Shown one piece after another: positions 9,562-19,005 of a stretch of 64,000 nt of DNA. The notes under the pieces are model-generated. The model worked only from the letters and a program-made list of their open reading frames with translations. It made no database searches and was not told the DNA's origin. The stretch comes from Oceanidesulfovibrio indonesiensis (GTDB lineage Bacteria > Desulfobacterota > Desulfovibrionia > Desulfovibrionales > Desulfovibrionaceae), in assembly GCF_007625075.1 (NCBI RefSeq), contig NZ_QMIE01000001.1, positions 248,001 to 312,000 of the forward strand, written 5' to 3'. Position numbers and translations under genes: made by a program. Each line of letters begins with the position of its first letter. The first letter of the stretch is position 1.

Positions 9562-12500
9562 GTGACTACGATGGATAAAGAGCTCGTCAGTATTGCAGAC
9601 ATGGCTGCGGCTACCGGGATGAAGGAAAGCGACGTGCATCGCTATGTTTCAGAACATCCCGGTCTTTTTACTCCTGCGACGAGCTCCGGGCGTACGCTTT
9701 ACGATGCCGACGTCGTCGAAGTGTTGTCGCGTGTCCAGGAACTGGCGGGAGCCGGACTTTCCAAACAGGAGATCGAGGACGTGGTGAAACGCTCTGCGGG
9801 CTCTTTATCCGAGAACTCGCTGTCCAGCCAGGAGGCCGGGCTGTCCGAGTCGCTCAAGGAAGCTGTCAAAGCCGGCGTGGCAAGCGGCATCCATGCCCTT
9901 GTACGCGAGCTGCAGGAGACAAACAGGCGGCTTGCCTATCTCGAATCCAGAATCGAAGACACTTTGGGAAAGCCTGCCGGCGGCGAGGGCGATGCGGTGA
10001 CCGCCGAGTGGCCTGGCGCATTCATGACAGGCGGACATGCGCCACATGCGATGCCGGAGGACAAGGAGGCCCTCACCCTGTTCGAGTCGCCTCCGGAAGA
10101 GCATGTGCCCGAGCAGGAATCCCTGTTCAGCCGGGAGGCCGGGATGGCGCGGGAAACAGCCAGGAAGGAAGAACAGGCGCCGCCACCCGAAGCCGCACCC
10201 GCAGACGTCGCAGTCGAAGCTTCCGGGACAACCAAGCCCGCAGAGGATTTGGGACACGGATTTTCTCAAGACATCCCGATGGTTGCCGAGCCTTCCGAAA
10301 AGGATGAATCTCCCAAGACCGCGGCGGAAATGGCCGAGGCCGTGGCCGATCTGCAAAAGACAGTGGCCGATGCGGCCGGCGCCGAGCCGTCCCGGACGCC
10401 TGAACCTGCCGGCACAGCGACGCTCAGGAAGGAAGAAACCACGTCCGGAAAGGTTGCAGACCGACCCGCTGCCGAACCAGGCGAGATCAAGGCAACCGCG
10501 CCGGAAGCCATGCCGGCCGAGCCGTCGACTCAGAAAGTCGGAACCACCCCCGAGCCGGGGGCAAGTAAGCCCGCGGTTGAGACGAAATCAAAGTCCGCGG
10601 ACAAGAAACCGGAGACTGAAGCCAAGAGCGGAAAGGAAAGCCCGGAGCCCAAGGTCGAGGCTGAGAGCGAGAAAAAGAAAGCCGGGGCCAGCGCCGAATC
10701 CAAGACTGACAAAGAGAAGCCGGAGCAAAAGGATACGGGCAAGAAGCCGGAGACCAAGTCAGACGGCAAGAAAGCCGAGGCCGGCAAGCCCACGGTCGAG
10801 ACGGAATCGATACAGCCGCAGACCCCGGCCGCGGCGGCCGGTCTCAAAACCGAAGAAATAATAGCGGAACAGGAGCAGGCGGCATCCGAGCCCGAAGCCG
10901 TCCCGACAGCCGACATCCTGGATCTCGGCGAGGAGTTCGAAGGCATCGAGTTGGCGGACGACTTTTTCGAAGAGGTGCCGACTATCGATCTTGAGGAAGA
11001 TGCGATTGTCAAAGAGGAAGCCGCCAGTCCTGCGACTGAAAAGGCCAGCTTTGATTTCCAAGGGTCCGAATTCGATATCGAAACAGCCACTGCCGATCTG
11101 CTGAGCGGCCTTGAGGAGAAAGAGGCCGGAAAATCCTGGGAATTCGAGGTCAACGAGCTGGAAGACACCGGCAAGACGCTTCCTGATTTTTCCGAGGACA
11201 ATGCCGAGGACACCTGGGAGTTCGATTCGCCTGAGAAGAAGACCGAGAAGGGGGCGTGGGCGAAGGAGTCCGCGACACGAGAAGAGCCCGATACATCGGC
11301 GCACGCCGCCGGGACGGCCGCGGACACCGTCAAGATATCGGAGCTGGACGAACTGGGCCTGGACGAGACCCAGAAGCCTGTATCCTCCGATCTTGGAGTC
11401 GATTTTGGCGAATTGCCGCCTACGAAGGAACCCGACAAAAAGCCTGATGCGACGAAGGCTGGCTCCCTCGGTCCGGGTGAACCCGCGCCGGCCAAAACCG
11501 GTGCCAAGCCGGCCGAGGCGGTCAAGGACGTGGAAACGACTGCGGACATCGCCGTGGACTCGCCGAAACCGGCATCCGAACCCGGAGTGGAGCCCAAAGC
11601 CGCGGAATCCGCAAAGCCCGAAGCAAAGCCCGAAGCCAAACCCGAAGCCAAGCCCGGCGTAGCCGCTGGAGCCAGGGCCAAATCGGAAGTCGAATCTGCT
11701 CCCAAGAAGCCTGAAGAGAAGTTTGGGACGGAGCCTGAAGAGAAAATGACCAAGGCTAAAACCGACGAGAAAAAGCCGGGAGAGGCCGAGGGTAAGAAGC
11801 CAGGAACACCCGAGAAACAGCCCGACTCCAAGGCTGACCGGAAGTTGGTGGAGACGAAGGACAAGCCGACCGAGACGGCGCCAGGCATGTCTGGCGAGAA
11901 AAAGCTCGATGCAGGCGTGCGCGCAGAGAAATCCACGCCCGCAGCCAAAGCCGAAGCGACTGTCGAGCCGAAGTCTGCCGAGAAGGTTGCCGAGAAGCCT
12001 GCAGAGAAGGTGGTCGGGAAATCCGGTGAGAAGGCTTCTGCTAAAGAGCCCGGGGAATCCGAAGCCAAGAAACCCGAACCTGCCAAGTCTGAACCGTTGG
12101 CGGCGAAACCTGCTGCGGCCGGGGCCAAAGCCGAGTCTGCAAGCAAGGCGGAGCCCGGAGCGCCAGGCCGAGATGTCTCCAAGGCGGCGCCTGCTGTCGA
12201 ACCCCAACCCGCTGGCGGTGGGGAGAAAACGGGTGTGAAACCGGTTGGTGCGGATCTGGGCAAGGAAGCCGGGAAGGAATCCGCCAAGGCTGCCGATGTC
12301 ACCGCAGAGAAACCTGTCGAATCAGCCAAGGCTCAGGTTGTACCCGGACTATCCGCCCATGAGGCCGCGCAGGCGCAATCGGAGACCATTCCGGAATCCA
12401 AATCCGCCAAAGGCGAGGCTGAACCGGCGCCGGAACCTGTCGAACCGGCCGCGCAGTCTTTCCCGAAATCTTCTGCGCCTGAGGACAAGAGTGCGGCGGA

Positions 12501-13278
12501 GCCGGCGTCCAAGCCTGCGTCCAAGGCTGCCGTCGACGAAACGCGGTCAGATGAAACCAGGCCAGAAGAATCGCAGAAAGATAAAGCCGACGCCACGGCC
12601 GGAGCCGGGGTGGAAGCCGCAAAGTCCTCGGCCGGACCGCTTGAAAAGCCGGCAAAGTCCGAGACAAAGGCATCCAGGGCCAAGGCGGGCAAACTTGACG
12701 AAAAGGCTGCCGAGCAGGATGCCGAGTCCGGTTCACATGATATGTCTGCGGCACTTGATGAGCTGATGGCCGAGCCCATAATTGAAGCCGAGCCCATCTT
12801 TGATGACGAAGCGGAGGCAGACGAAGCGAAAGGGAAAAAGCCCGAGAAGCCTGAAGAAACCGAAGCAAGGAAGCGGGAGAAGGCCAGGGCCGAAGCCAGG
12901 CGCAAGGAAGAGGAAGAGGAAACGGCCGACATCATCCTAGAAGTGAGCGAAGAGGAGGAGGATGCCGAGGCTTCCACCGAAACTCCGGACCGCACCATCC
13001 AGTTCAACGAGTACAATGAACCGACGCAACCGCCTGTCACGCCTCGCGAAACCAGGCGCGTTATCTGGTATATGTACAAGCGTGGATGCGAGCTCACCCA
13101 GATTGCCGACTACCTCGCTTTGGAACGAGTGCCGACGTTCTCCGGGCGGGGCACCTGGAACGCCGAGCGTGTCTCGCAGGTTGTCAAAACGCTGGAGCGC
13201 CGCGTGATCGAGCGCAAGCAGAAACGCGAGAGCGAATCGAGCAAGGTCCCCAACGCCATGGATGACCTGATCGGTTGA
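9562..13278 (+). CDS. Giant low-complexity protein with MerR-like N-terminus and recombinase-like C-terminus
   Basis: 1238 aa from GTG 9562 (an ATG lies three codons later). Residues about 8-70 read as a MerR-type helix-turn-helix: SIADMAAATGMKESDVHRY, then RTLYDADVVEVL. Residues about 150-1130 are Glu/Lys/Pro/Ala-rich and likely disordered, with an acidic block near 450-620 (DLGEEFEGIELADDFFEE) and runs such as PEAKPEAKPEAKP. Residues about 1160-1228 (RRVIWYMYKRG, then QIADYLALERVPTF and GTWNAERVSQVVKTLE) resemble the helical module after the catalytic domain of large serine recombinases, but no catalytic domain is present. Two DNA-binding-like ends on a long tether suggest a DNA-bridging or scaffolding protein; this is inference. 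A strong terminator follows. Confidence 0.8.
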   Translation: MTTMDKELVSIADMAAATGMKESDVHRYVSEHPGLFTPATSSGRTLYDADVVEVLSRVQELAGAGLSKQEIEDVVKRSAGSLSENSLSSQEAGLSESLKEAVKAGVASGIHALVRELQETNRRLAYLESRIEDTLGKPAGGEGDAVTAEWPGAFMTGGHAPHAMPEDKEALTLFESPPEEHVPEQESLFSREAGMARETARKEEQAPPPEAAPADVAVEASGTTKPAEDLGHGFSQDIPMVAEPSEKDESPKTAAEMAEAVADLQKTVADAAGAEPSRTPEPAGTATLRKEETTSGKVADRPAAEPGEIKATAPEAMPAEPSTQKVGTTPEPGASKPAVETKSKSADKKPETEAKSGKESPEPKVEAESEKKKAGASAESKTDKEKPEQKDTGKKPETKSDGKKAEAGKPTVETESIQPQTPAAAAGLKTEEIIAEQEQAASEPEAVPTADILDLGEEFEGIELADDFFEEVPTIDLEEDAIVKEEAASPATEKASFDFQGSEFDIETATADLLSGLEEKEAGKSWEFEVNELEDTGKTLPDFSEDNAEDTWEFDSPEKKTEKGAWAKESATREEPDTSAHAAGTAADTVKISELDELGLDETQKPVSSDLGVDFGELPPTKEPDKKPDATKAGSLGPGEPAPAKTGAKPAEAVKDVETTADIAVDSPKPASEPGVEPKAAESAKPEAKPEAKPEAKPGVAAGARAKSEVESAPKKPEEKFGTEPEEKMTKAKTDEKKPGEAEGKKPGTPEKQPDSKADRKLVETKDKPTETAPGMSGEKKLDAGVRAEKSTPAAKAEATVEPKSAEKVAEKPAEKVVGKSGEKASAKEPGESEAKKPEPAKSEPLAAKPAAAGAKAESASKAEPGAPGRDVSKAAPAVEPQPAGGGEKTGVKPVGADLGKEAGKESAKAADVTAEKPVESAKAQVVPGLSAHEAAQAQSETIPESKSAKGEAEPAPEPVEPAAQSFPKSSAPEDKSAAEPASKPASKAAVDETRSDETRPEESQKDKADATAGAGVEAAKSSAGPLEKPAKSETKASRAKAGKLDEKAAEQDAESGSHDMSAALDELMAEPIIEAEPIFDDEAEADEAKGKKPEKPEETEARKREKARAEARRKEEEEETADIILEVSEEEEDAEASTETPDRTIQFNEYNEPTQPPVTPRETRRVIWYMYKRGCELTQIADYLALERVPTFSGRGTWNAERVSQVVKTLERRVIERKQKRESESSKVPNAMDDLIG
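10719..10748. repeat. 30-base exact inverted copy of 8783-8812
   Basis: Reverse-complement partner of 8783-8812, lying in the low-complexity part of the 1238-aa protein gene about 1.9 kb away. It encodes PEQKDTGKKP, as its partner does. Confidence 0.85.
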
Positions 13279-13337
13279 TCTTTTCTGATGCAGTCGGGAG
13301 GACGAAGCGAACGGTTTTGTGTTCCCGGGAACATGAA

Positions 13338-13365
13338 AGCCCGACCGATACGGCCGGGCTTTTTT
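13338..13365 (+). terminator. Intrinsic terminator after the 1238-aa protein gene
   Basis: AGCCCG (13338-13343) pairs with CGGGCT (13355-13360), continued inward by CCG/CGG around an ATA loop with one A-C mismatch. Six T residues follow directly (13360-13365). Confidence 0.85.
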
Positions 13366-13486
13366 GTGGGGAAAGAATTTCGCCAGACTGGGCGTCAGAC
13401 TGATACTGCTGGATTTGTTGCGCCCAATCGGGGGGCGGGAACTGCTTTCGTCTTCGGATGACGAGGCATGTTCGCCTCGAAGCGGA

Positions 13487-14881
13487 TCAGCGGATGTGTT
13501 CCCGCGGGGCCCGGAGCGCTTCCGCCAGGGCTTCGTCCAGCGTGGGATGGGCGAAAACGTAGCCCCCAAGCCGCTCGGCCGAGATCTTTTCGCGCACCAG
13601 CACCTCGGCCAGTGTCACCAGATGCGACACGCCATGGCCAAGGGCCGAGACGCCCACGAGAATATCGTCCAGCCAGATGGCCTTGACGAAGCCGTATCCG
13701 GCGGATTGCGCCTGGGCGTATGGATTGGCGGCGAGCTGGAAGCGCGAAACCTCAACCTTCTCGCCCCCGGCGTCCAAAGCCAGCGCCTCGGTGAGGCCGG
13801 CGCGCATCATCTCGTGGCTGCCATACACGCACGCAGGGATCGCCCCGCCGCGGTAGGGCTGCTGCTCGCGTCCGGCCAGACGGCGCACCACGTAATGCGC
13901 CTGGTGGGTGGCGGCATGGGCCAGCAACGAAAGGCCGTTGACGTCGCCCACGGCATAGACATGCTCGGCTGCGCTCAGATTCTCGTCCGTCTTCACGAAA
14001 CCGCGCGGGTCGAGCTCGCAGCCCACGTCCTCCAGGCCCATGCCGGCGGAGTTGGGCTTGCGGCCCACTGCCACCAGGGCCTTGTCCGCTTCCATGGTCT
14101 CGCCGGATTCCATGGTCAGCACGGCGCGGCCGTCCACAGTCTTCAGGGATTCCACGCGTTCGCCAATGCGCAGGGTCCATTTGTCGCGTTTGAGCAGTTT
14201 GGCCAGCCCCTCGCCGATTTCCGGGTCTTCATACGGCAGCAGTCGGTCCATGGCTTCGATCAAGGTGATAGACGCGCCGAGGCGGGCAAAGACCTCGCCC
14301 ATCTCGATGCCGATGGCGCCGCCGCCTACGATGACCAGGCTATTTGGGGGGCTCTCCAGTTCGAGGAGCTGCTGCGGGTCGAGCACGGCCTCGCCGTCCG
14401 GGGCTATGGAGGGGAAGCTTGCCGAGCCTGCGCCCGTGGCCACGACGGCATCATTATAGTGAACGGTGGTGGTGTTGTTTCCTTCGGCGTCCGTGACTTC
14501 CACTGTGCCGGGAGCGGTAAAACGGCCCGTGCCCGTGAGCAGGGTGACGCCTGCCTTCCTGAGCCGCAGGGCCATGGCTTTGTGCGTGCCGGCCAGCATC
14601 TTGCGTTTGCGGTTTTGCATTGCGGGCAAAGAGACCCGCACGGCTTCCGGTTCGTATTCGATGAGCTTGAGCTTGGCGTGCGACGCCAGGGACGACACCG
14701 GCGCACTGGCGCCGAGGAAGAGCTTGGTGGGAATGCAGCCCCAGTTGAGGCACGTACCGCCCAGGTGCTCGCGCTCCACGAGCACGGTATCCATTCCCAG
14801 GGCGGCGGCTTCCAGGGCGGCGTCGTAGCCGCCGGGGCCAGCCCCCAGCACCACGAGCGAACAGTCCATTGTCTCTGGCAT
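13487..14881 (-). CDS. lpdA: Dihydrolipoyl dehydrogenase (glycine cleavage L-protein)
   Basis: 464 aa, ATG at 14881 with AAGGAG upstream and only two bases after the gcvPB stop. The FAD-binding GAGPGG (residues 13-18), the redox pair C44/C49 in GGTCLNWGC, the NAD-binding GGGAIGIEMGEVFARLG, the AVGDVNG FAD loop and the C-terminal HPT (HPTLDEALAEAL) are all present, and the length is normal. It reoxidises the dihydrolipoyl arm of GcvH with NAD+. It is the last gene of the gcvH-gcvPA-gcvPB-lpd operon; the same enzyme could serve 2-oxoacid dehydrogenases, but none is encoded nearby. Confidence 0.95.
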   Translation of the reverse strand: MPETMDCSLVVLGAGPGGYDAALEAAALGMDTVLVEREHLGGTCLNWGCIPTKLFLGASAPVSSLASHAKLKLIEYEPEAVRVSLPAMQNRKRKMLAGTHKAMALRLRKAGVTLLTGTGRFTAPGTVEVTDAEGNNTTTVHYNDAVVATGAGSASFPSIAPDGEAVLDPQQLLELESPPNSLVIVGGGAIGIEMGEVFARLGASITLIEAMDRLLPYEDPEIGEGLAKLLKRDKWTLRIGERVESLKTVDGRAVLTMESGETMEADKALVAVGRKPNSAGMGLEDVGCELDPRGFVKTDENLSAAEHVYAVGDVNGLSLLAHAATHQAHYVVRRLAGREQQPYRGGAIPACVYGSHEMMRAGLTEALALDAGGEKVEVSRFQLAANPYAQAQSAGYGFVKAIWLDDILVGVSALGHGVSHLVTLAEVLVREKISAERLGGYVFAHPTLDEALAEALRAPREHIR

Positions 14882-14883
14882 GC

Positions 14884-16338
14884 CTACTCCTTTTCGGCCA
14901 GATCTTCGGTAAGCACCATGTCGCGGGCGGCCTTGGTCTCGTCCAGCCGCTGCACGGACATGGAGACCGGCGCGCTGGTCACAGAGTCCGGATCGTTCTC
15001 CGCACGGGCGAGAATCTCGATGAGGTCGTCGGCAAAGGCGTCCATGGTCTCCAGGCTCTCGGTCTCGGTGGGCTCCACCATCATGCATTCCTTGACGATG
15101 AGCGGGAAGTAGACCGTGGGCGCGTGGTGGCCCTTGTCCAGCAGCGCCTTGGCGATGTCCAGGGCGTGCACGCCGTTCTTGGCCTGTGTGGCTGCAGAGG
15201 CCACGAATTCGTGCATGCAGATGCGGTCATAAGGAATCTCCAGCACGCCTTCGAGCCGCTTGCGCAGGTAGTTGGCGTTGAGCACGGCGTGTTCGGCCAC
15301 GCGCTCCAGCCCCTCGCGGCCCAGGCGCAGCATGTAGGCGTATGCCTTGAGCACCACGCCGAAGTTGCCGTAGAGCGGCGCGATGTAGCCGATGGAGTCC
15401 GGATAGTCGTACCTGAGGTGGTAGCCGTCGTCCTCCTTGACCACCCGGGAGATGGGCAGGAGGTCCACGAGGCGTTCCGAGACGCCTACTGGGCCGGCTC
15501 CGGGGCCACCGCCGCCGTGGGGTGTGCCGAAGGTCTTGTGCAGGTTGAGGTGGACCACGTCGAAGCCCACATCGCCCACGCGGAGCTTGCCGAGGATGGC
15601 GTTGAGGTTGGCGCCGTCGTAGTAGAGCAGGGCGTCCTTCTCGCGCAGCAGCCTGACGATTTCTTCGAGATGCGGCTCGAACAGGCCCAGGGTGTTCGGG
15701 CAGGTCATCATCAGGGCCGCGACTTCGTCGTCCAGGACTTCGGCCAGGGCGTCCGGGGTGATGACGCCGTCCTGCGACTCCACGTTGACCACCTTGTACC
15801 CGGCCAGGGCGGCGGATGCGGGGTTGGTGCCGTGGGCGGAGTCCGGGCAGATGACTTTGGTTTTCCTGTTGCCCTGTTTCTTGTGGTAGGCGGCGATGAG
15901 CAACGCCCCGCACAGCTCGCCGTGAGCGCCGGCCATGGGGTGCAGGGTGTAGGCGGCCATGCCGGTGATCTCGCAGAGCAGGCCTTCGGTCTCGTGCATC
16001 ACCCTGAGCGCGCCCTGCACCCACTCCCGCGTGCCGGGGAGCTGGCCGAGGATGGGATGGAGTTTGGCAAAGCCCTCCATGGCCGCCACGTCCTCGGTGA
16101 ACTTCGGGTTGTACTTCATGGTGCAGGAGCCCAGAGGGTAGAAGTTGGAGTCCACCCCGAAGTTGCGGCCCGAAAGCTCGGTGAAGTGGCGGACCACGTC
16201 GAGCTCTGAAAGCTCGGGCAGCCTGGGCGGTTCGGAGCGCAGCAGCGACTCCGGCAGGATCTTGTCGGCGGTCTCCACAGGGCGCTTCGGCAGGCAGCCG
16301 GTGCGGCCCGGGACGGATTTTTCAAACGCTGTGTTCAT
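14884..16338 (-). CDS. gcvPB: Glycine dehydrogenase (decarboxylating) subunit 2
   Basis: 484 aa, the PLP-carrying half of the split P-protein. The Schiff-base lysine is K268 in LNLHKTFGTPHGGGGPG; the glycine-rich loop after it and the SCTMKYNP block near residue 90 are family signatures. With GcvPA it decarboxylates glycine and transfers the aminomethyl group to lipoyl-GcvH. ATG at 16338 lies 33 bases after the gcvPA stop, and lpd follows two bases after its own stop. Complete and ordinary. Confidence 0.97.
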   Translation of the reverse strand: MNTAFEKSVPGRTGCLPKRPVETADKILPESLLRSEPPRLPELSELDVVRHFTELSGRNFGVDSNFYPLGSCTMKYNPKFTEDVAAMEGFAKLHPILGQLPGTREWVQGALRVMHETEGLLCEITGMAAYTLHPMAGAHGELCGALLIAAYHKKQGNRKTKVICPDSAHGTNPASAALAGYKVVNVESQDGVITPDALAEVLDDEVAALMMTCPNTLGLFEPHLEEIVRLLREKDALLYYDGANLNAILGKLRVGDVGFDVVHLNLHKTFGTPHGGGGPGAGPVGVSERLVDLLPISRVVKEDDGYHLRYDYPDSIGYIAPLYGNFGVVLKAYAYMLRLGREGLERVAEHAVLNANYLRKRLEGVLEIPYDRICMHEFVASAATQAKNGVHALDIAKALLDKGHHAPTVYFPLIVKECMMVEPTETESLETMDAFADDLIEILARAENDPDSVTSAPVSMSVQRLDETKAARDMVLTEDLAEKE

Positions 16339-16371
16339 ATCGTTTCCTTTGCAGAAATTCCTCGCGGCCAG

Positions 16372-17703
16372 CTAGAGTGCGTCCTTGAGTCCGGCGGCAA
16401 GGCGGTCCACCTGCTCCGGAGTGTTCTTGTCCGTGGTCGCCACAAGCAGGGCGTTGTCCAGCCCTTCGTAGTAGCGGCCCAGAGGGAAGCCGGCGGCGAC
16501 GCCCTGTTCCGCGAGAGCGGCCACAACCTCGTCGGCCGGGCGCGGCAGGGTGATGGCGAACTCGTTGCCGTAGGGGGCGTCGTTCAGAAGATCGACGCCG
16601 CGGACGGCCGTGAGCCGGGCCTGGGCGTAGCGTGCGAGCTCCATGGAGAGCACGGCCTGCCGGCGCAGACCCTCCGGCCCGAGGAGGCACATCTGGATAT
16701 GCGCCATGAGCGCGCAGAGCGCCTGGTTGGAGCATATGTTGGACGTGGCCTTGGCGCGGCGGATGTGCTGTTCGCGCGCTTGCAGAGTGAGCACGTAACC
16801 GGTGCGGCCTTCCTTGTCCTCGGTGCGGCCGGCGATGCGGCCGGGCAGCTGGCGGACCATTTCCTTGGTGCAGGTCATGATGCCGAGGTACGGACCGCCG
16901 AAGGAGAGCGGCAGGCCGAGCGACTGGCCTTCGCCCACCACGATGTCCGCGCCCATGGAGCCCGGCGACTTGAGCACCGAGGCGAGCACCGGGTACGCGG
17001 ACATGATGGTCAGAGCCTTGTGCTCCCTGGCCGTGGCGGCCACATCGGAGAAATCGTCCACCACCCCGAAGAAGTTTGGGTTCTGCACCACCACGGCGGC
17101 GGTGTCCTTGTCTATGGCGGCGGATATGGCGGCCTTGTCCGAGGCGCCGCTGGCGTGCGGCACGATGACGGTCTCGATGTCCAGGCTCAAGGTCATGGTG
17201 CTCAGCATGCGGCGGTAGATGGGGCTGAGCGCCTCGTCCATCACGATCTTTGTCCGCCGGGTCTTGCGGACGGCCATCATGCAGGCTTCGAAAATGGCGG
17301 TGCCGCCGTCGTAGACCGAGGCGTTGGCGCAATCCATGTCAAAGAGGCGGCAGACTGCGGTCTGGAACTCGAAGATGGCCTGGAGCGTGCCTTGCGAGGC
17401 TTCCGCCTGGTACGGCGTGTAGGCGGTGTAGAACTCGCTGCGGGAGATGAGAGCGCGCACGGCGCGTGGCTGGAAGTGGTCGTAGAAACCTGCTCCCAGG
17501 AAGGATGCCTTGCCGGTCTCGTTCATGGCCGCGATTTCCGAGAGCCTGGTGAGCACGGCGTCTTCGGAAAGGCCTTCCGGGAGGTCGAAGCTTTTGGGCC
17601 GCATGGAAGCCGGGATGTCGGCGAAAAGCGCCGACATGGAGTCGACGCCTACGACGTCGAGCATGCGGCGGACCTGATCAGGGGTATGCGGAATGTAGGG
17701 CAT
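16372..17703 (-). CDS. gcvPA: Glycine dehydrogenase (decarboxylating) subunit 1
   Basis: 443 aa. ATG at 17703 opens MPYIPHTPDQVRRML, the usual beginning of bacterial GcvPA (YIPxTxxD), so the long upstream extension is not used. Recognisable blocks are FLGAGFYDHFQP, YTPYQAEASQGTLQ and the ANASVYDGGTA segment. It is the catalytic partner of GcvPB in the split P-protein of anaerobes and many bacilli; it lacks the PLP lysine, which is in GcvPB. It lies 94 bases after gcvH. Confidence 0.96.
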   Translation of the reverse strand: MPYIPHTPDQVRRMLDVVGVDSMSALFADIPASMRPKSFDLPEGLSEDAVLTRLSEIAAMNETGKASFLGAGFYDHFQPRAVRALISRSEFYTAYTPYQAEASQGTLQAIFEFQTAVCRLFDMDCANASVYDGGTAIFEACMMAVRKTRRTKIVMDEALSPIYRRMLSTMTLSLDIETVIVPHASGASDKAAISAAIDKDTAAVVVQNPNFFGVVDDFSDVAATAREHKALTIMSAYPVLASVLKSPGSMGADIVVGEGQSLGLPLSFGGPYLGIMTCTKEMVRQLPGRIAGRTEDKEGRTGYVLTLQAREQHIRRAKATSNICSNQALCALMAHIQMCLLGPEGLRRQAVLSMELARYAQARLTAVRGVDLLNDAPYGNEFAITLPRPADEVVAALAEQGVAAGFPLGRYYEGLDNALLVATTDKNTPEQVDRLAAGLKDAL

Positions 17704-17797
17704 GGCGCACTTGGGTGGGGTTCTCGCCCCGGCGCGCCTGTTCGGCAGGGCCGGGGCGACGTGATTGAGAAGGCAAAATGCCGGGCAGCCGGGGAGG

Positions 17798-18178
17798 CTA
17801 CTCGGTTTCCGACTCGACGAGGTCGGCGTATTCGGCGGGGGAGAGGAGGTCGTCGAGATCGCCCGACGGACGGATGCGAATGAGCCATCCTTCACCGTAG
17901 GGATCTTCGTTGACGAGCTCGGGGGCGCTTTCGAGGTCCTCGTTGATTTCAAGGACGTCTCCGTCGACAGGCGCATATATTTCACTGGCGGCTTTGACGG
18001 ATTCGATGCTGCCCATCTCTTCGCCGGCCTCGATGGTGTCGCCGGGAGCGGGCAGCTCGATGAAGGTGAGGTCGCCCAATTGCTCCTGGGCGAAGTGGGT
18101 GATGCCCACGAGGGCGGTCTCTCCTTCCTGCTTCAGCCATTCGTGCGTTCTGGTATAGAGCAGATCGTCGGGAATCAT
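17798..18178 (-). CDS. gcvH: Glycine cleavage system H protein
   Basis: 126 aa, ATG 18178 with GAGGA upstream ([15 protein letters not shown]). The lipoyl-attachment lysine is K62 in [13 protein letters not shown], and the [17 protein letters not shown] block near residue 90 is typical. It shuttles the aminomethyl group between P- and T-proteins. First gene of the operon. A T-protein gene is absent from the window and must lie elsewhere. No glycine riboswitch consensus was found in the 5' leader, but a sigma-70-like promoter is visible just upstream. Confidence 0.97.
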   Translation of the reverse strand: MIPDDLLYTRTHEWLKQEGETALVGITHFAQEQLGDLTFIELPAPGDTIEAGEEMGSIESVKAASEIYAPVDGDVLEINEDLESAPELVNEDPYGEGWLIRIRPSGDLDDLLSPAEYADLVESETE

Positions 18179-18236
18179 CGTGTCCTCGTCAGTTTCCTTG
18201 TGATGCGTTTTTCGTAACGGCGAAATATTTCCGGGC

Positions 18237-18265
18237 AGTATACGGCAGGAGTCTTCAATGAGCAA
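18237..18265 (-). promoter_or_regulatory. Sigma-70-type promoter of the gcv operon
   Basis: On the minus strand, TTGCTC (18260-18265) is followed after exactly 17 bases by TATACT (18237-18242). The pair lies about 60 bases before the gcvH start codon. Confidence 0.6.
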
Positions 18266-18351
18266 AACCCCGAGTTTCGAACGGCGAACCCAGGGACCCA
18301 AAACGCTCCAGCCGAGCTTCGCGACACAACTGGCGCCGCGTCGTCTGCCGT

Positions 18352-18762
18352 TTACGCTCGCTCCTCAAGCGCGAGGCCCAGCGCCTCTATCTCGTCGAGA
18401 AGGAGCTGCTTGCGCAACGGTTTGACGATGTAGGAAGTGGCGTCGCCCAGGAAGAACGCATCGTGCACTTCCTTGGAGTCGTCGAGGCCGGTGATCATGA
18501 TAACCTTGGCTTCGTCGCCGGGGTTGACGCCGTGTTCCTTTTCGATCTCGCGAATCTCACGCAGGGCCTGCTGACCATCCATGTTGGGCATGAGAATGTC
18601 AAGGCAGACCAGATCGTAGCCTGCGCCCTCCTTCAGCGCGGTCCGGAACGCATCCACGCCTTCCTCGCCGTCCACGGCGATGTCGCAGTAACCATACTTG
18701 TGCAATATCTTTTGAAGCAGCTTGCGGCTGTCGAAGTCGTCATCCACGATGAGAAATTTCAT
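18352..18762 (-). CDS. Stand-alone CheY-like response regulator
   Basis: 136 aa, ATG 18762 preceded by GGAGG. A single receiver domain: acidic pocket D7-D9 (LIVDDDF), phosphorylation site D55 in [10 protein letters not shown], signalling threonine in MITGLDD and lysine in IVKPLRK. No output domain follows, so it acts by protein contact or in a phosphorelay. Its cognate kinase cannot be named. Upstream of the gcv operon in the same direction, but with its own stop and a promoter between. Confidence 0.92.
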   Translation of the reverse strand: MKFLIVDDDFDSRKLLQKILHKYGYCDIAVDGEEGVDAFRTALKEGAGYDLVCLDILMPNMDGQQALREIREIEKEHGVNPGDEAKVIMITGLDDSKEVHDAFFLGDATSYIVKPLRKQLLLDEIEALGLALEERA

Positions 18763-19005
18763 GATTCCTCCGAATTGGGGTGCTTGCTCCCCTGTTCATG
18801 ACGATGCGGATAGTAACCCCGGAATCGAACAAAGGTCAATTCGGTGATCGTGAAGAAATCCGGAAGTCTTTCACTGGCGGCGCCGGAGAAGGCAGCCGGC
18901 GGGCGTCTCTCTTCTCCTTGCATAGAGCCGTGTCGATCGGCTAAAAAGAAACGCTTGCCTGCGTCGTTTCCCACCCATCGTTCAACACACACCAAAGATG
19001 CCAAC

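Noticed and set aside
10530-12329. Minus-strand Ser/Ala/Gly-rich frame opposite the 1238-aa protein
   Set aside because: Mirror of the Lys/Pro/Glu repeat region; no start signal and no non-repetitive domain.
18179-18351. Glycine riboswitch upstream of gcvH
   Set aside because: None of the conserved glycine-aptamer blocks was recognisable on the minus strand; a simple -35/-10 pair is present instead.
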